This document shows positions 51,673 through 61,035 of a stretch of DNA of 64,000 nucleotides, in pieces. The stretch spans positions 125,862,405 through 125,926,404 of the forward strand of contig NC_080572.1 of the NCBI RefSeq assembly GCF_030247185.1, read 5' to 3'. A program made the translations under genes and the position numbers. This DNA comes from Malaya genurostris. Taxonomy: Eukaryota; Arthropoda; Insecta; Diptera; Culicidae. The notes under the pieces were generated by a model. That model was given only the letters and a program-made list of their open reading frames with translations. It did no database searches and was not told the DNA's origin. Position 1 is the stretch's first letter; each line of letters starts with the position of its first letter.

Positions 51673-53465
51673 TGTGTAATGTAAGTTTATTCAGCTTAAG
51701 TAGAGTTAGAAAATATAATTCATCCTGTCATATATGATCCTAATTTCAAGTTTCAATTATTTAATTTTACCTCTGTGACATTTTTCCGTACACTGACAGA
51801 CTGAACCTGACAATTCAGTTGCATATCATCACCTCGAGTTGGAACTGAAAACAAAGGATGGAAATAATTAGTATTTCGTCAAAGAAACGACTGATGGTTA
51901 CGAGTGAGCTGATTTACATTTTGAGACCGCATCCATTCGTTACTCACGGTGTTGCGTATAGAGCTTAGAGATACACTCGACCACGAAACAGTTGTACTTA
52001 TACCAAAATGGTACTGCTCGTGAACCAGCCGCAGTGTGGCACAAATAATTCAACACTCACATCAAATGCTCAGATGCCGGTGCTTGCAAATAATTTGCAG
52101 ACGTCAACAAACTTTTTCAGCGAAAAACATTTCTCGGTAGATCTGTGCATACAGCATCTCCATTTCTATTCAGCGGACAGGAAATACATACTAGCAGTCG
52201 CTGCAGCTTGCTGCGCTATGCTGCAATTGAAGTGAGCTTTGCAATGCATGCGAAAAGACTCACGCCCTACATGCTTTTACTAACCCTTTTAGATCCACGC
52301 ATGGTTGTAATTATTTTGAAAAGGCCATAACACTTAATTTAAATCATTGAATTTGTAATGATTTTGCGTTATTCGGAAAACGATTACCCTAGGAATGGGA
52401 ATAGAAAAATGAACGCCAAAGGGTTAAGCTTCCAGTCAACAAACGCACTCAAGAGTGAAGGTTTCGTTTTGTGATGGAACTTTGGAGCGGCCGTTGCTCC
52501 AGACTACGTTTGTCCTACTCCTTTTGTGGCAACGTGTAAGACGCGATGAAAGCAACTCGGTTTTCTTTCATCGTTCCCATGAATCATCGGAATTAATTAA
52601 AATTAATTGTCAAACATACCCACATTTCCTTATTATGTAGGATCTAACAAATAAACCTCTTTAGCACTTCGTTCTGCAGAGTTGCCAGAATCAGAATATA
52701 TTTGAATAGGTTAAACAATGCAAGTCACATTTTTGTCTAAAAACGAGTCATATAAGAGAAGATGCTCTACATTCAACAAGAGCAAATTATGAAACAGTAA
52801 AAGCAATACTCGATCAGTAGACTTGAAATCTCAGAAATCGATACGAAAAAAGCATTCTGCAATAAAATTGTTTTTTTTTTCTATTGGTGACCTTTGGCAA
52901 TCTTAATCTCAATCAAACATTTTCATCAATGCAAAGTGTTTTTTTTTGTGTTGGTTCTTAAGAAGTACCTATAGTTTTAAAATATACTGCAATTGCAAAA
53001 AGATTTGTTCAGTTTCTAAATCTTACATTTTGAGTTAAAAGCAATTTTGCGACCAAACTGTAAGACAAATGCGGTTCGGTGCGACCACAAGTTCCATTTT
53101 AATGTTTTTGTCCGTTATTTTCGGTTCGTATAAGGCGGATAAGCCAGATGTCGTATGTTAGTCCTGATTTGAAAGAAATCCTAGTGTCCGTAGGATCGTA
53201 GCACTTGTAATGCAATAGTATGCAGTGCAAAGTCTGTTGAAACAGAACGTCGAGTTCGGCATCGGAGCGTGTTGGCCTGGTTTTGCTTTGCTTTACTTCC
53301 AGTGCTTACGAAAGCGGAAACCGGGAACAGCTATTGCCGAAGTGACTTTATATAGATGTCAACCTAGAAAACCTCAAATTATAATACTTTTAAGCTAAGA
53401 TTATTTCCCGTATTTTGCATCGTCGCGTTACATGACGGGTTAACATTGTTCATGCTCAGCATCCT
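51673..53465. other. Intergenic, no recognisable gene
   Basis: No repeat or gene is recognised. Frames of 60-75 codons at 52008-52330 are not supported by any motif. Confidence 0.4.
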
Positions 53466-54290
53466 AAAATTCTGGAACCAGATGTTGCATCCGGAAAATT
53501 ATAAATAATTACTTATGGAATCATGAGACCTATCATTCAAATCTGAGTTTCGATTGGTTAAACCTTCCCTGAGAAATTAAAGTATGTTCCATTTTGATGT
53601 TTTAAACCATTACTTCCGATGCTTCTGTAATCGGAACCTAAGAGCTGCATAGCCGTAGTGAGTTTGTTTGTTCATCAACTAACAACACCTTCCAAAAGAA
53701 ATAGTTTTGAGTATAGCTTATAAGATTATATCCGAGCAACTGCTTGTGAAAAGCGAGGAGATGTACAATACGATGTGTCCGTCGGAGGTTGCTATAAGCA
53801 GTCAATTACCCAGCCCACGGAAAAGCTAGAGAACGTGCTAATATCCATGGTTTCATTGGTTAAGGATCCGATCAACTGCTGTAAGACCACTTGACGAAAC
53901 ATCGAAGAATTTTTCAAAATGTTTAGTAAACGTAGAATGGCGAAGGTTAGCTCAATTTGTCTGCTTTACTTTTTGCCTTATTAATTGTAACGATGTAACA
54001 GCGATGTTTTTTTTTCAATAATATATGTCTTAACCTTAAGATAATTCGCCTGAAGTTTCTGATCCTCTGACACAACATTTTTGTAGGTTATGTTAGTTTC
54101 TGGTCAAACGAAACGAATTCAGCTATGCCCATTCCCAGTTCCCGGTTCCAGAAGTCTCGAAAATAGTGGGAAAAATCTTAAAAACGGAATTCTTATCACT
54201 TTCTTAGAGATGGCTGAGTATATTTTTACAAATTTAGACTCAGGTTTTATGGTCTCATACTGAAAAACAGGGTGTAGTGTGTTAAAAATA
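53466..54290. repeat. Fragments of CA-bearing repeats and a SINE tail
   Basis: About 53470-53600 carries the head of the CA-bearing repeat ('ttctggaaccagatgttgca', 'gacctatcattcaaatctga'). About 54028-54052, after a T run, resembles the reversed tail of the tRNA-related SINE ('cttaaccttaagataattcg'). About 54200-54260 is a reversed piece of the CA-bearing repeat ('agagatggctgag'). Confidence 0.5.
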
Positions 54291-54384
54291 TATACCGCCT
54301 TGTACAGCGAAATTGCAAAAGAAAACGAAGAATTCCTCTAAACTCTCAACGCTCAAAACTTTCCATAAGTTGGAAAGGCTTACT

Positions 54385-54800
54385 TTACTATGGGGCGCCT
54401 TTTCGAAATTTACCCTGTACCCGAATGGGTAGAACTTAATTTTGAATATAGCTTGTTGTATTTAAGGCAGCAACATATTTTCTTCTTCATATCATCGGAA
54501 ATATGTTCAGCATTTCGGGACGGATATAGCGTGATGGGTGAGTCGATACCTTTCACGCAACCCACCTGGTTTTGATTCCCAACTCCGCACATAGGGTCAG
54601 AAAGTTTGTCCGGCACGGAGAGGCGAATGACACTAATATTAAAACCTCTATAATACAAACAAAAAAAATATTCAGCAATTTTTGATAAAATCTTCAGTAG
54701 TATAAGAAATCTAAAAATAACTCATGTTAAAGTTTTCTAAAATGTTTGGTATGAACGAGCATTAAGGTACAATTCTGTGCCAAAATAAGGTTCACAAAAT
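54385..54800 (+). repeat. Interspersed repeat family 2, copy interrupted by a SINE
   Basis: It matches 24340-24590 on both sides of the SINE: 'gcagcaacatattttcttct' and 'catcatcggaaatatgttca' to the left, 'aaatctaaaaataactcatg' and 'atgaacgagcattaaggtac' to the right. The copies at 21290 and 24340 act as empty sites. Confidence 0.75.
54515..54666 (+). mobile_element. tRNA-related SINE, copy 2
   Basis: It starts near 'gacggatatagcgtgatggg', carries a mutated box B (GGTTTTGATTCCC), 'actccgcacatagggtcag', 'gcacggagaggcgaatgac' and ends 'aaacctctataatacaaac' plus an A run. The flanks 'atgttcagcattt' and 'atattcagcaattt' fit an eroded target duplication. Confidence 0.8.
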
Positions 54801-56293
54801 TCCGAGCACATGAATTGAACGAATCATCGCACAAAAAATCATCATCATGCAAAAGCGAAACAGAGAAATAAGAAATATTTTCAGTGCTGTTGGCTAAAGA
54901 AACTTTTTTTTTTGCTAGTTAAACGAAACACTATGTATGATTGTAAACCATTATTATTTGTGCATGTCGTTTAAGCTCAGTTTAGACATTCGATTTATAA
55001 CAAAAATGCTATTATAATTGATTTTCACGCCTATGCGAAATAGTTCATTCTTTGTTGTAGATTGAAATCTTTGGAAAAAGTTTTTCACTGCTCATTCGGT
55101 TCATAGGTGAGAGATGTGAATGCTGAGTGTGATACTTGATACTTATATCCTCGGAACCAGATGTTACAGCCATTTGAATTTCGAACTTGATCAATCGATG
55201 AATTACGGGTTTACGGTTTACGGGTCTCCAAGGTTTTATTTAAAACTTGGGTTTTCCAGTAATTCAATGTCCTTTCTACGGAGGAAAGCAAAAAGTAAAA
55301 TTTTTCCATTTATTTATCTTAAGAATTTTGTGTTACTCGGTAGTCTCAAAACAGTTGATTCAGCAATATTATATGGCTCTGGGATTACAGAGCAATGAGT
55401 TTAATAAATGTTTAACAGGGACTTTAATAAATGTTTAACAGGTTTCAGTGGTTTATGTTGTTCCAATTTTTGTTTAGATTGCTAATACTAAGTTCAATCT
55501 ATGACCTTAAAAGATACTTACGGTTATCTAGGGGGCGTTTTCATTATAGGTAATTACTACAACCAATTCTGACTTTGTAATATGCACATAAAACTGTGGG
55601 CAAAAAATAGTATGACTTTGTTCAAAATTTCAAAATTCTTTATCCATTCTTTCAAATCTATTTCGTACCCCTCGAAGTAAAAAATGTATTAATGGTTGCG
55701 TTATAGTTCCTTCATTAAAATTTCAAAATTACAATATTAGAAGGTTTCAATTCTCTAGTTTGAACGAAATTTATAATCTTTCTACTGATAAAGCTCATCA
55801 GCCTGCACGCACAGTGAAAACGGATACGAAATCAACGTATTTCTTCCATTAGGCCCACGCTTCTGAATGTCCTTGACAGCCCCGTCGTTTCGTTCAAGCC
55901 GCAGCTTAGAGATAGCACGGTATTATACCATTAGTCGAATTCACTTAGACCGTTATGGTAAACCAATCCCCAGGTTTTGGTTCCGGCAGCACCGGAAGTT
56001 ATCGTCAAACACTCGAAAAAGTACTCTCATTTCAAAAACTTTGGACTAAATGGTTCTGAAGTTACAGAATGACGAAAAAAAACAAACCCTCTTAAAAGTG
56101 ACGTTTCAAAAAAGGTCAAAACTAGTCTCCAAACAATAACATTTTCTGGGTCTCAGAGGATGATGAGCTCACTTCGATAATATCCGTCCACGATTTCCGG
56201 TTCAAGGATCTTCGAACTCAAATTGAGTTCTCGAATAAACGTTAATGAGAAAGGCATAATTATACCACTAGGATAAACAAATTATATATTTAT
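54801..56293. other. Intergenic, no recognisable gene
   Basis: Only small features: a 20-bp direct repeat 'tttaataaatgtttaacagg' at about 55399 and 55422, and a reversed boundary motif 'aatgagaaaggcataattat' at 56247. I see no gene. Confidence 0.4.
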
Positions 56294-56568
56294 TAATAGT
56301 ACTGTTGTTGTACCGTTGAATTCCACTATATCACGTCATTACACTCTCACAAAGTCACTATTTTCACAGTCACTATTTTTCCGAAAGTGTATCAAACGTT
56401 ATAATACAGATACGTATTTCGGAATGCTATTTGCATCCTTCTTCAGTGTATCGGTTTAGGAATGGAAGGATACACTTTCGGAAAAATAGTGACTGTGAAA
56501 ATAGTGACTTTGTGAGAGTGTAATGACGTGATATAGTGGAATTCAACGGTACAACAACAGTACTATTA
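56294..56568. repeat. Perfect 100-bp inverted repeat with 75-bp spacer
   Basis: The left arm 56294-56393 starts TAATAGTACTGTTGTTGTAC. The right arm 56469-56568 is its exact reverse complement by base-by-base reading. The spacer contains 'acgtatttcggaatgctatt' and 'gcatccttcttcagtgtatc'. A transcript across it would form a long perfect hairpin. It has no visible coding content and no clear target duplication. Confidence 0.95.
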
Positions 56569-58020
56569 GTGAGAACATTCTACTAACAGCTCAAACAGGA
56601 ATTTAGTATATATTTATTATCAGAAATTATTTCACTGACCAAATTAAACCTTTAAAAAAGTACGGATGTGTAATGTCAGAGACATAACTGGATGTCGTGA
56701 ATACGATTAAAACAGACACTTTTTCATTATACTTTCGAATATCAATTAGTTGATCGATTGTGTGAATTGTGCAAGCTTTCTTAAGAAAGCTTTTCACTAC
56801 TAGAATTTGAAACAATACACCTAAACTAAAGTTACATTCAACATTCTAACATACAATTAAATATTACGAGCTAACCATAAATATTTAAAAAAAAATAGTG
56901 GTTCTGAAAAAAAATCTTTTAAGAAGGCGTTCGTGATGGAGAGGGACGAGTTGAATTCGAATCTATTCTGAGTCGATGCAATGCATTTTATATAGCAAAT
57001 CAGCAGAAAGTCCTACTAAAAACTACAAATGGTTGAAAAATGAGCAGTATACAGTGTTGTGAAGGGAAATTTCGCATAATTCTTTAGCTATACAATCATG
57101 GTTCTAAATAGCAACATACAAAACTTTGATGTCGATTACTTCATTTTAGATTTGAATATTTCAGTGAAAGAAACTATCAAAAGGCAGCACGGGATTAATT
57201 ACTGGCATTCAGAAGTTTTCGCTTGATGCTAAAACTAACTCATTTTTCACCCTAACTGCTGTCAAACCGTTTGTTTGAAGCCAATTTTGAGCCTAGTTTC
57301 AACGTTGTTAAACTGAAAGTCGAGTCAGTTTCTAACCTGATTTTTATATTAGGTTTGCTCAAACGTTGCTAGATGCAAACCCAACTCAGTTTCGTGAAAA
57401 GTGTTTGTTTGATGAAACTACCCTGGAACAGTTTGTTTTCTCAAGCAAAAACGATATAAGATATTAAACACTGTTGCGAATTTTTCACTGCGAAAATTGC
57501 ACAAAGCTTATCAAGCTATCCCAGATTTGCACTACACTGATGGTTTTCATTACCGATATACAAAGAAGCAATCTTTATAGTTCTTTACATACCATTTGGA
57601 GTCATTAGAATGGGGTTTTGCATAATGTTCCCCGTTGTTGGTCATTTTTCGTTGTATTTTTCTCCTATGTAAACGACCAGCAGAAGGATGCTGCAATCGA
57701 ATTTCTTTGAAAGGAAACTGACTCTGAGACCTGAGCGTTTGAGGTTTTGTACCACGCAAAAGGTCTACGCTTTCATTACCACTCCTCCTCCTGGCGACCT
57801 AAGTCCAAATGAGAGCACCAGAAGAAATGATCGATTTTCAATGAAAGTTTACCTTTTAGACTCGTCCAGTAGATAATCGGAACTGATATGTGCTTGGCTA
57901 CTGTTTACGACAGAGGAACAGAGACGACAGCAACAAGGTAGATTAAATTTAATTTAATTATTTTATGTCATGAGAGAACATTTGTAGAAATCTCGTAAGT
58001 TAATATAGATAAAATTCGAG
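56569..58020. other. Intergenic, no recognisable gene
   Basis: AT-rich sequence. About 57200-57450 contains alternating blocks such as 'caaaccgtttgtttgaagcc' and 'ccaactcagtttcgtgaaaa' that look repeat-derived, but I cannot define an element. Confidence 0.4.
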
Positions 58021-58735
58021 TTGTTGTTAACAATTTGAAACAGGCGAACGAAATTGTAAAATGTAAATTATTTCCTGTTGAATATATAGTTTACATTCCA
58101 TCAAAGGAGATGGAAATTGACGGTTTTGTCACTGAAGCAAGTCTGACAGCCGATAATTTACTTAAAAATGGAGTTGGTCGTTTCAAAAACTCAATGTTTG
58201 AGGGAGTTAAGATACTCGAGTGCTCAGCATCTAATGTCGAAGGTATTAAGTCTTATTGTCCCTCAGATTCGTTTCGAGTAACATTTGCCAGATCTGCGTT
58301 GCCTAGCCATGTCTATATCGATAAAATTCATCTTCCTGTTCGGCTTTTCGTATGATAAATTGCACGAACTGTAAAAAAAAATTGGACATACAGATACTTA
58401 TTGTAGTAATAAGTCTAAATGTATCAAGTGTCAAAGGCCCCATAAGAATCATCTTTGCGATAAAGATATTGAAAAATATTTTTATTGTGGGGACAGTCCT
58501 CATGATATCTCAGTATGCGCTGCATTTAAGTTGCGTAAATACAAAATTAAGCTTTCTTTAAAAGCACGGTCTAAGCGCACATATGCAGAAATGGTTAAAA
58601 CAATTATTGATGTCCCCCCCACTCGAAACAGAAAACGATTTTTGAAATCTAGAGCCAGAGGAATCTGACTCTGATGAAAATAGTGAAGTCACTCCTCAAG
58701 GTTCTGTTAAGAGGGGGAATTTCCCTCCCAAATAA
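58021..58735 (+). pseudogene. LOA/I-like ORF1 (gag-like) with CCHC knuckles, frameshifted
   Basis: The frame reads RVVVNNLKQANEIVKCKLFP, IDGFVTEASLTADNLLKNGV, SFRVTFARSALPSHVYI and KIHLPVRLFV, then a stop where the family continues. In shifted frames the knuckles are readable: CTNCKK with HTDTYC (insertion near 58375), CIKCQRPHKNHLC and CGDSPHDISVC, followed by LKARSKRTYAEMVKT. This matches ORF1 of I/LOA-type elements. A run of C at 58613-58620 adds another slip. The N-terminal part is missing. Confidence 0.78.
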
Positions 58736-59205
58736 TCAAAAAAGACACCTAAAATTACACCTTCAAAAAAAGATCCCCGTGTTAAATCTAAAACGCCAAA
58801 GTTAAAAGCAAAAACTTTGCCTCCTGGTTTGTCAAATTCACGAACCAATCTAGGAACTAGCACAGGAAAAGACAATAACCCAGTGGGCTCCGTTTCACAT
58901 TCACCAACAGGATTACTGAAGTTTTCAGAAATTGTAGAATTGATTTTCGCAGCATTCAATATTTCTGAACCTCTAACGACCATCATAACGGCATTCCTTC
59001 CAATAGCTAGAACTTTTTTGAAACAGTTACTGATTCTGGGAGATTTCAATTCGCACGGAATGATGTGGGGTTCCGTTTACAATGGTAGCAGATCATCTTT
59101 AATATATAATATTGGCGACAATTTTAGCATGACGGTATTAAATATGGGTATCCATTACACGGATCCCAAGACCTCCTGCACGTCCAAGATAAACGTCCAA
59201 TAAAA
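58736..59205 (+). pseudogene. LOA/I-like ORF1 tail and endonuclease fragment
   Basis: A Lys/Pro/Ser-rich stretch (PPGLSNSRTNLGTSTGKD) and ALPIARTFLKQ-like text lead, without the N-terminal endonuclease half, directly into LILGDFNSHGMMWGS and SRSSLIYNIGDNFSMTVLN. GDFNSH holds the catalytic aspartate and asparagine of AP-type endonucleases. Sequence similarity is lost after TSCTSK. It may be the same element family as the RT/RNase H piece at 61040-62900, with an internal deletion between them. Confidence 0.72.
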
Positions 59206-59344
59206 ACGGCATGGCACACACATATTCCAAAAAATGCTTTCAACGAAACAGTTTATTCATTACGAAATTTTTATAAAAAGGATTATGTTTATCATAAAGC
59301 TGATTTTAAAACCTTCTTGAATTTTAAAATCATTTCGAAATAAA

Positions 59345-59443
59345 TTAAGTTTACGTTTCGTCTTCGACTCATCAGTGCGTCAGCTGATTATGCTGACGCA
59401 AACCCCCGGATCAACATAATCCGCTGAGCAGACGTAAAGTTAA
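59345..59443 (-). ncRNA. Type III hammerhead ribozyme, copy 1
   Basis: This is the same 99-nt arrangement as the copy at 60202-60300, on the minus strand. The CTGATGA core, the GTCGAAGAC helix II, the GAAA core and both strands of helix III are present. One base in helix I differs (gctgatta versus gcagatta on the plus strand), changing one pair near the middle of the helix. Confidence 0.85.
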
Positions 59444-59610
59444 TGCTATTTGCAAGACACTTTTTTTGTACACAAGAAGTGTAACGTCTAAACTGACGTC
59501 TCGAACGAAACAAGTTTCGGCTTACTGGCCGTACAGATTGTGATAATTTGAAGGGGAAAAAGCTTGCTTTTACCCCCAAATTTATGCTAGGTGCACATAA
59601 CCATTTTAAA

Positions 59611-59709
59611 TTAAGTTTACGTTTCGTCTTCGACTCATCAGTGCGTCAGCAGATTATGCTGACGCAAACCCCCGGATCAACATAATCCGCTGAGCAGACG
59701 TAAAGTTAA
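59611..59709 (-). ncRNA. Type III hammerhead ribozyme, copy 2
   Basis: It lies exactly 266 bp from copy 1, on the same strand, with all core bases and helices as in the copy at 60202-60300. Confidence 0.87.
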
Positions 59710-59876
59710 TGCTATTTGCAAGACACTTTTTTTGTACACAAGAAGTGTAACGTCTAAACTGACGTCTCGAACGAAACAAGTTTCGGCTTACTGGCCGTAC
59801 AGATTGTGATAATTTGAAGGGGAAAAAGCTTGCTTTTACCCCCAAATTTATGCTAGGTGCACATAACCATTTTAAA

Positions 59877-59961
59877 TTAAGTTTACGTTTCGTCTTCGAC
59901 TCATCAGTGCGTCAGCAGATTATGCTGACGCAAACCCCCGGATCAACATAATCCGCTGAGC
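59877..59961 (-). ncRNA. Partial hammerhead ribozyme at the inversion, copy 3
   Basis: The catalytic core is present, but the sequence diverges after 'ccgctgagca' at 59961, so the 5' strand of helix III and the GUC cleavage triplet are lost. It cannot self-cleave in cis. Confidence 0.75.
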
Positions 59962-59965
59962 ATAC

Positions 59966-60034
59966 TGATCCGGGGGTTTGCGTCAGCATAATCTGCTGAC
60001 GCACTGATGAGTCGAAGACGAAACGTAAACTTAA
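59966..60034 (+). ncRNA. Partial hammerhead ribozyme at the inversion, copy 4
   Basis: CTGATGA is at 60004-60010, helix II GTCGAAGAC at 60011-60019 and GAAA at 60020-60023. The 5' part with the cleavage triplet is absent because the unit starts at the inversion point. Confidence 0.75.
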
Positions 60035-60201
60035 TTTAAAATGGTTATGTGCACCTAGCATAAATTTGGGGGTAAAAGCAAGCTTTTTCCCCTTCAAATT
60101 ATCACAATCTGTACGGCCAGTAAGCCGAAACTTGTTTCGTTCGAGACGTCAGTTTAGACGTTACACTTCTTGTGTACAAAAAAAGTGTCTTGCAAATAGC
60201 A

Positions 60202-60300
60202 TTAACTTTACGTCTGCTCAGCGGATTATGTTGATCCGGGGGTTTGCGTCAGCATAATCTGCTGACGCACTGATGAGTCGAAGACGAAACGTAAACTTAA
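60202..60300 (+). ncRNA. Type III hammerhead ribozyme, copy 5 (complete)
   Basis: Helix III pairs UUUACGU (60207-60213) with ACGUAAA (60289-60295), extended past one C-C mismatch by UUAA/UUAA (60202-60205 and 60297-60300). The cleavage triplet is GUC, with cleavage expected after C60214. Helix I runs from U60215 to A60269: UGC/GCA, a bulged C, UCAGC/GCUGA, then GGAUUAUG/CAUAAUCU, closed by a 22-nt loop. The core CUGAUGA is 60270-60276, helix II GUC-GAA-GAC is 60277-60285, and GAAA is 60286-60289. All bases normally invariant in hammerheads are present. A bulge in helix I close to the core is where natural ribozymes make tertiary contacts with the helix II loop. A competing hairpin (GCGUCAGCA with UGCUGACGC) exists. 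Confidence 0.9.
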
Positions 60301-60377
60301 TTTAAAATGGTTATGTGCACCTAGCATAAATTTGGGGGTAAAAGCAAGCTTTTTCCCCTTTAAATTATTTCGAAATA

Positions 60378-61035
60378 GATTTGACATAGGTTTGATGCTT
60401 CGTTTTACTTCATAACGCTTATGAAAAATGGTCTACTAGGCTGGAATATAATCTCATAATGATTTTATTAGGATTTTGAGGAGTTTAAAGTAGTGATTAC
60501 ACAATTGGTTTATTGATGTATTGGATATTTATCGTTAATTATTACCACATGTGCATTCAGAATATGAATCATTATGTGTTCTAAATCCATTTCAATAATA
60601 AATTTACTTGTTATTGAATAGAAAACAATAACTTAAAAGTGCTGATTTTATGTACAAATATGAATATATTGTTTTCCTTATTTGTATTTAAAAACTTCAC
60701 CAAATTTAAGAACATTTCTTTGTTTGACTGCTTTTTGGAAATAAGCTACAACGTTGATAAAGTGTAGTTTTATGCTGCTGGTTAGCATTTTTTCAAAATA
60801 AAACAAAGGTTGTTTATTATTTGATACTCAGAAGAAGGAAATATTGTTTCGTGAGTTCACCATCGCTCGTCAATGGCGCTGGTAGCAGTAAACAATGATG
60901 TGATTTTGCACAGTATAACGATCAATGATCGTAGTACGGAAATCACCGTTGTATCATGATGCTCGCGTGATACCACAGGGTGACAGACATGTGATTTCAC
61001 GGTGTACAGTGATTCCGATATCACATGTCTGTCAT
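60378..61035. other. Spacer between the ribozyme element and the LOA-like copy
   Basis: AT-rich sequence. Near its right end lies a perfect 15-bp inverted repeat, TGACAGACATGTGAT at 60981-60995 and its complement at 61020-61034, immediately before the start of the LOA-like sequence. I see no gene. Confidence 0.55.

Larger units (their letters stand above)
59343..60366. mobile_element. Hammerhead-ribozyme repeat element (retrozyme-like), partly inverted
   Basis: Units of 266 bp are arranged head to tail on the minus strand (from 59343; units repeat at 59608 and 59874). The order flips at 59946-59965, and plus-strand units follow to about 60366. An 11-bp direct repeat 'atttcgaaata' flanks the whole (59332-59342 and 60367-60377), consistent with one retrotransposition event. 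Every complete unit contains a type III hammerhead fold. The rest of the unit has no protein motif; a 63-codon frame recurs in each unit but has no recognisable feature. Units are nearly identical, so the element is young. Confidence 0.85.

Noticed and set aside
50223..51737. Open frames of about 500 codons repeating SFVLCPL
   Set aside because: Product of a 7-bp repeat, which stays open in all three forward frames; no start context, no domain.
55790..55815. Second hammerhead candidate (CTGATGA on the minus strand at 55795-55801)
   Set aside because: Helix II does not close properly before the downstream GAAA and no helix III partner with a NUH triplet was found.
59388..60257. A 63-codon frame repeated three times (starts MGVKASFF)
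   Set aside because: Present only because the 266-bp non-coding unit is repeated; no motif, and it overlaps the ribozyme region.
60890..60980. Further palindromic pieces (gatcaatgatc, gtatcatgat)
   Set aside because: Short and imperfect; no consistent element ends could be defined beyond the 15-bp inverted repeat.
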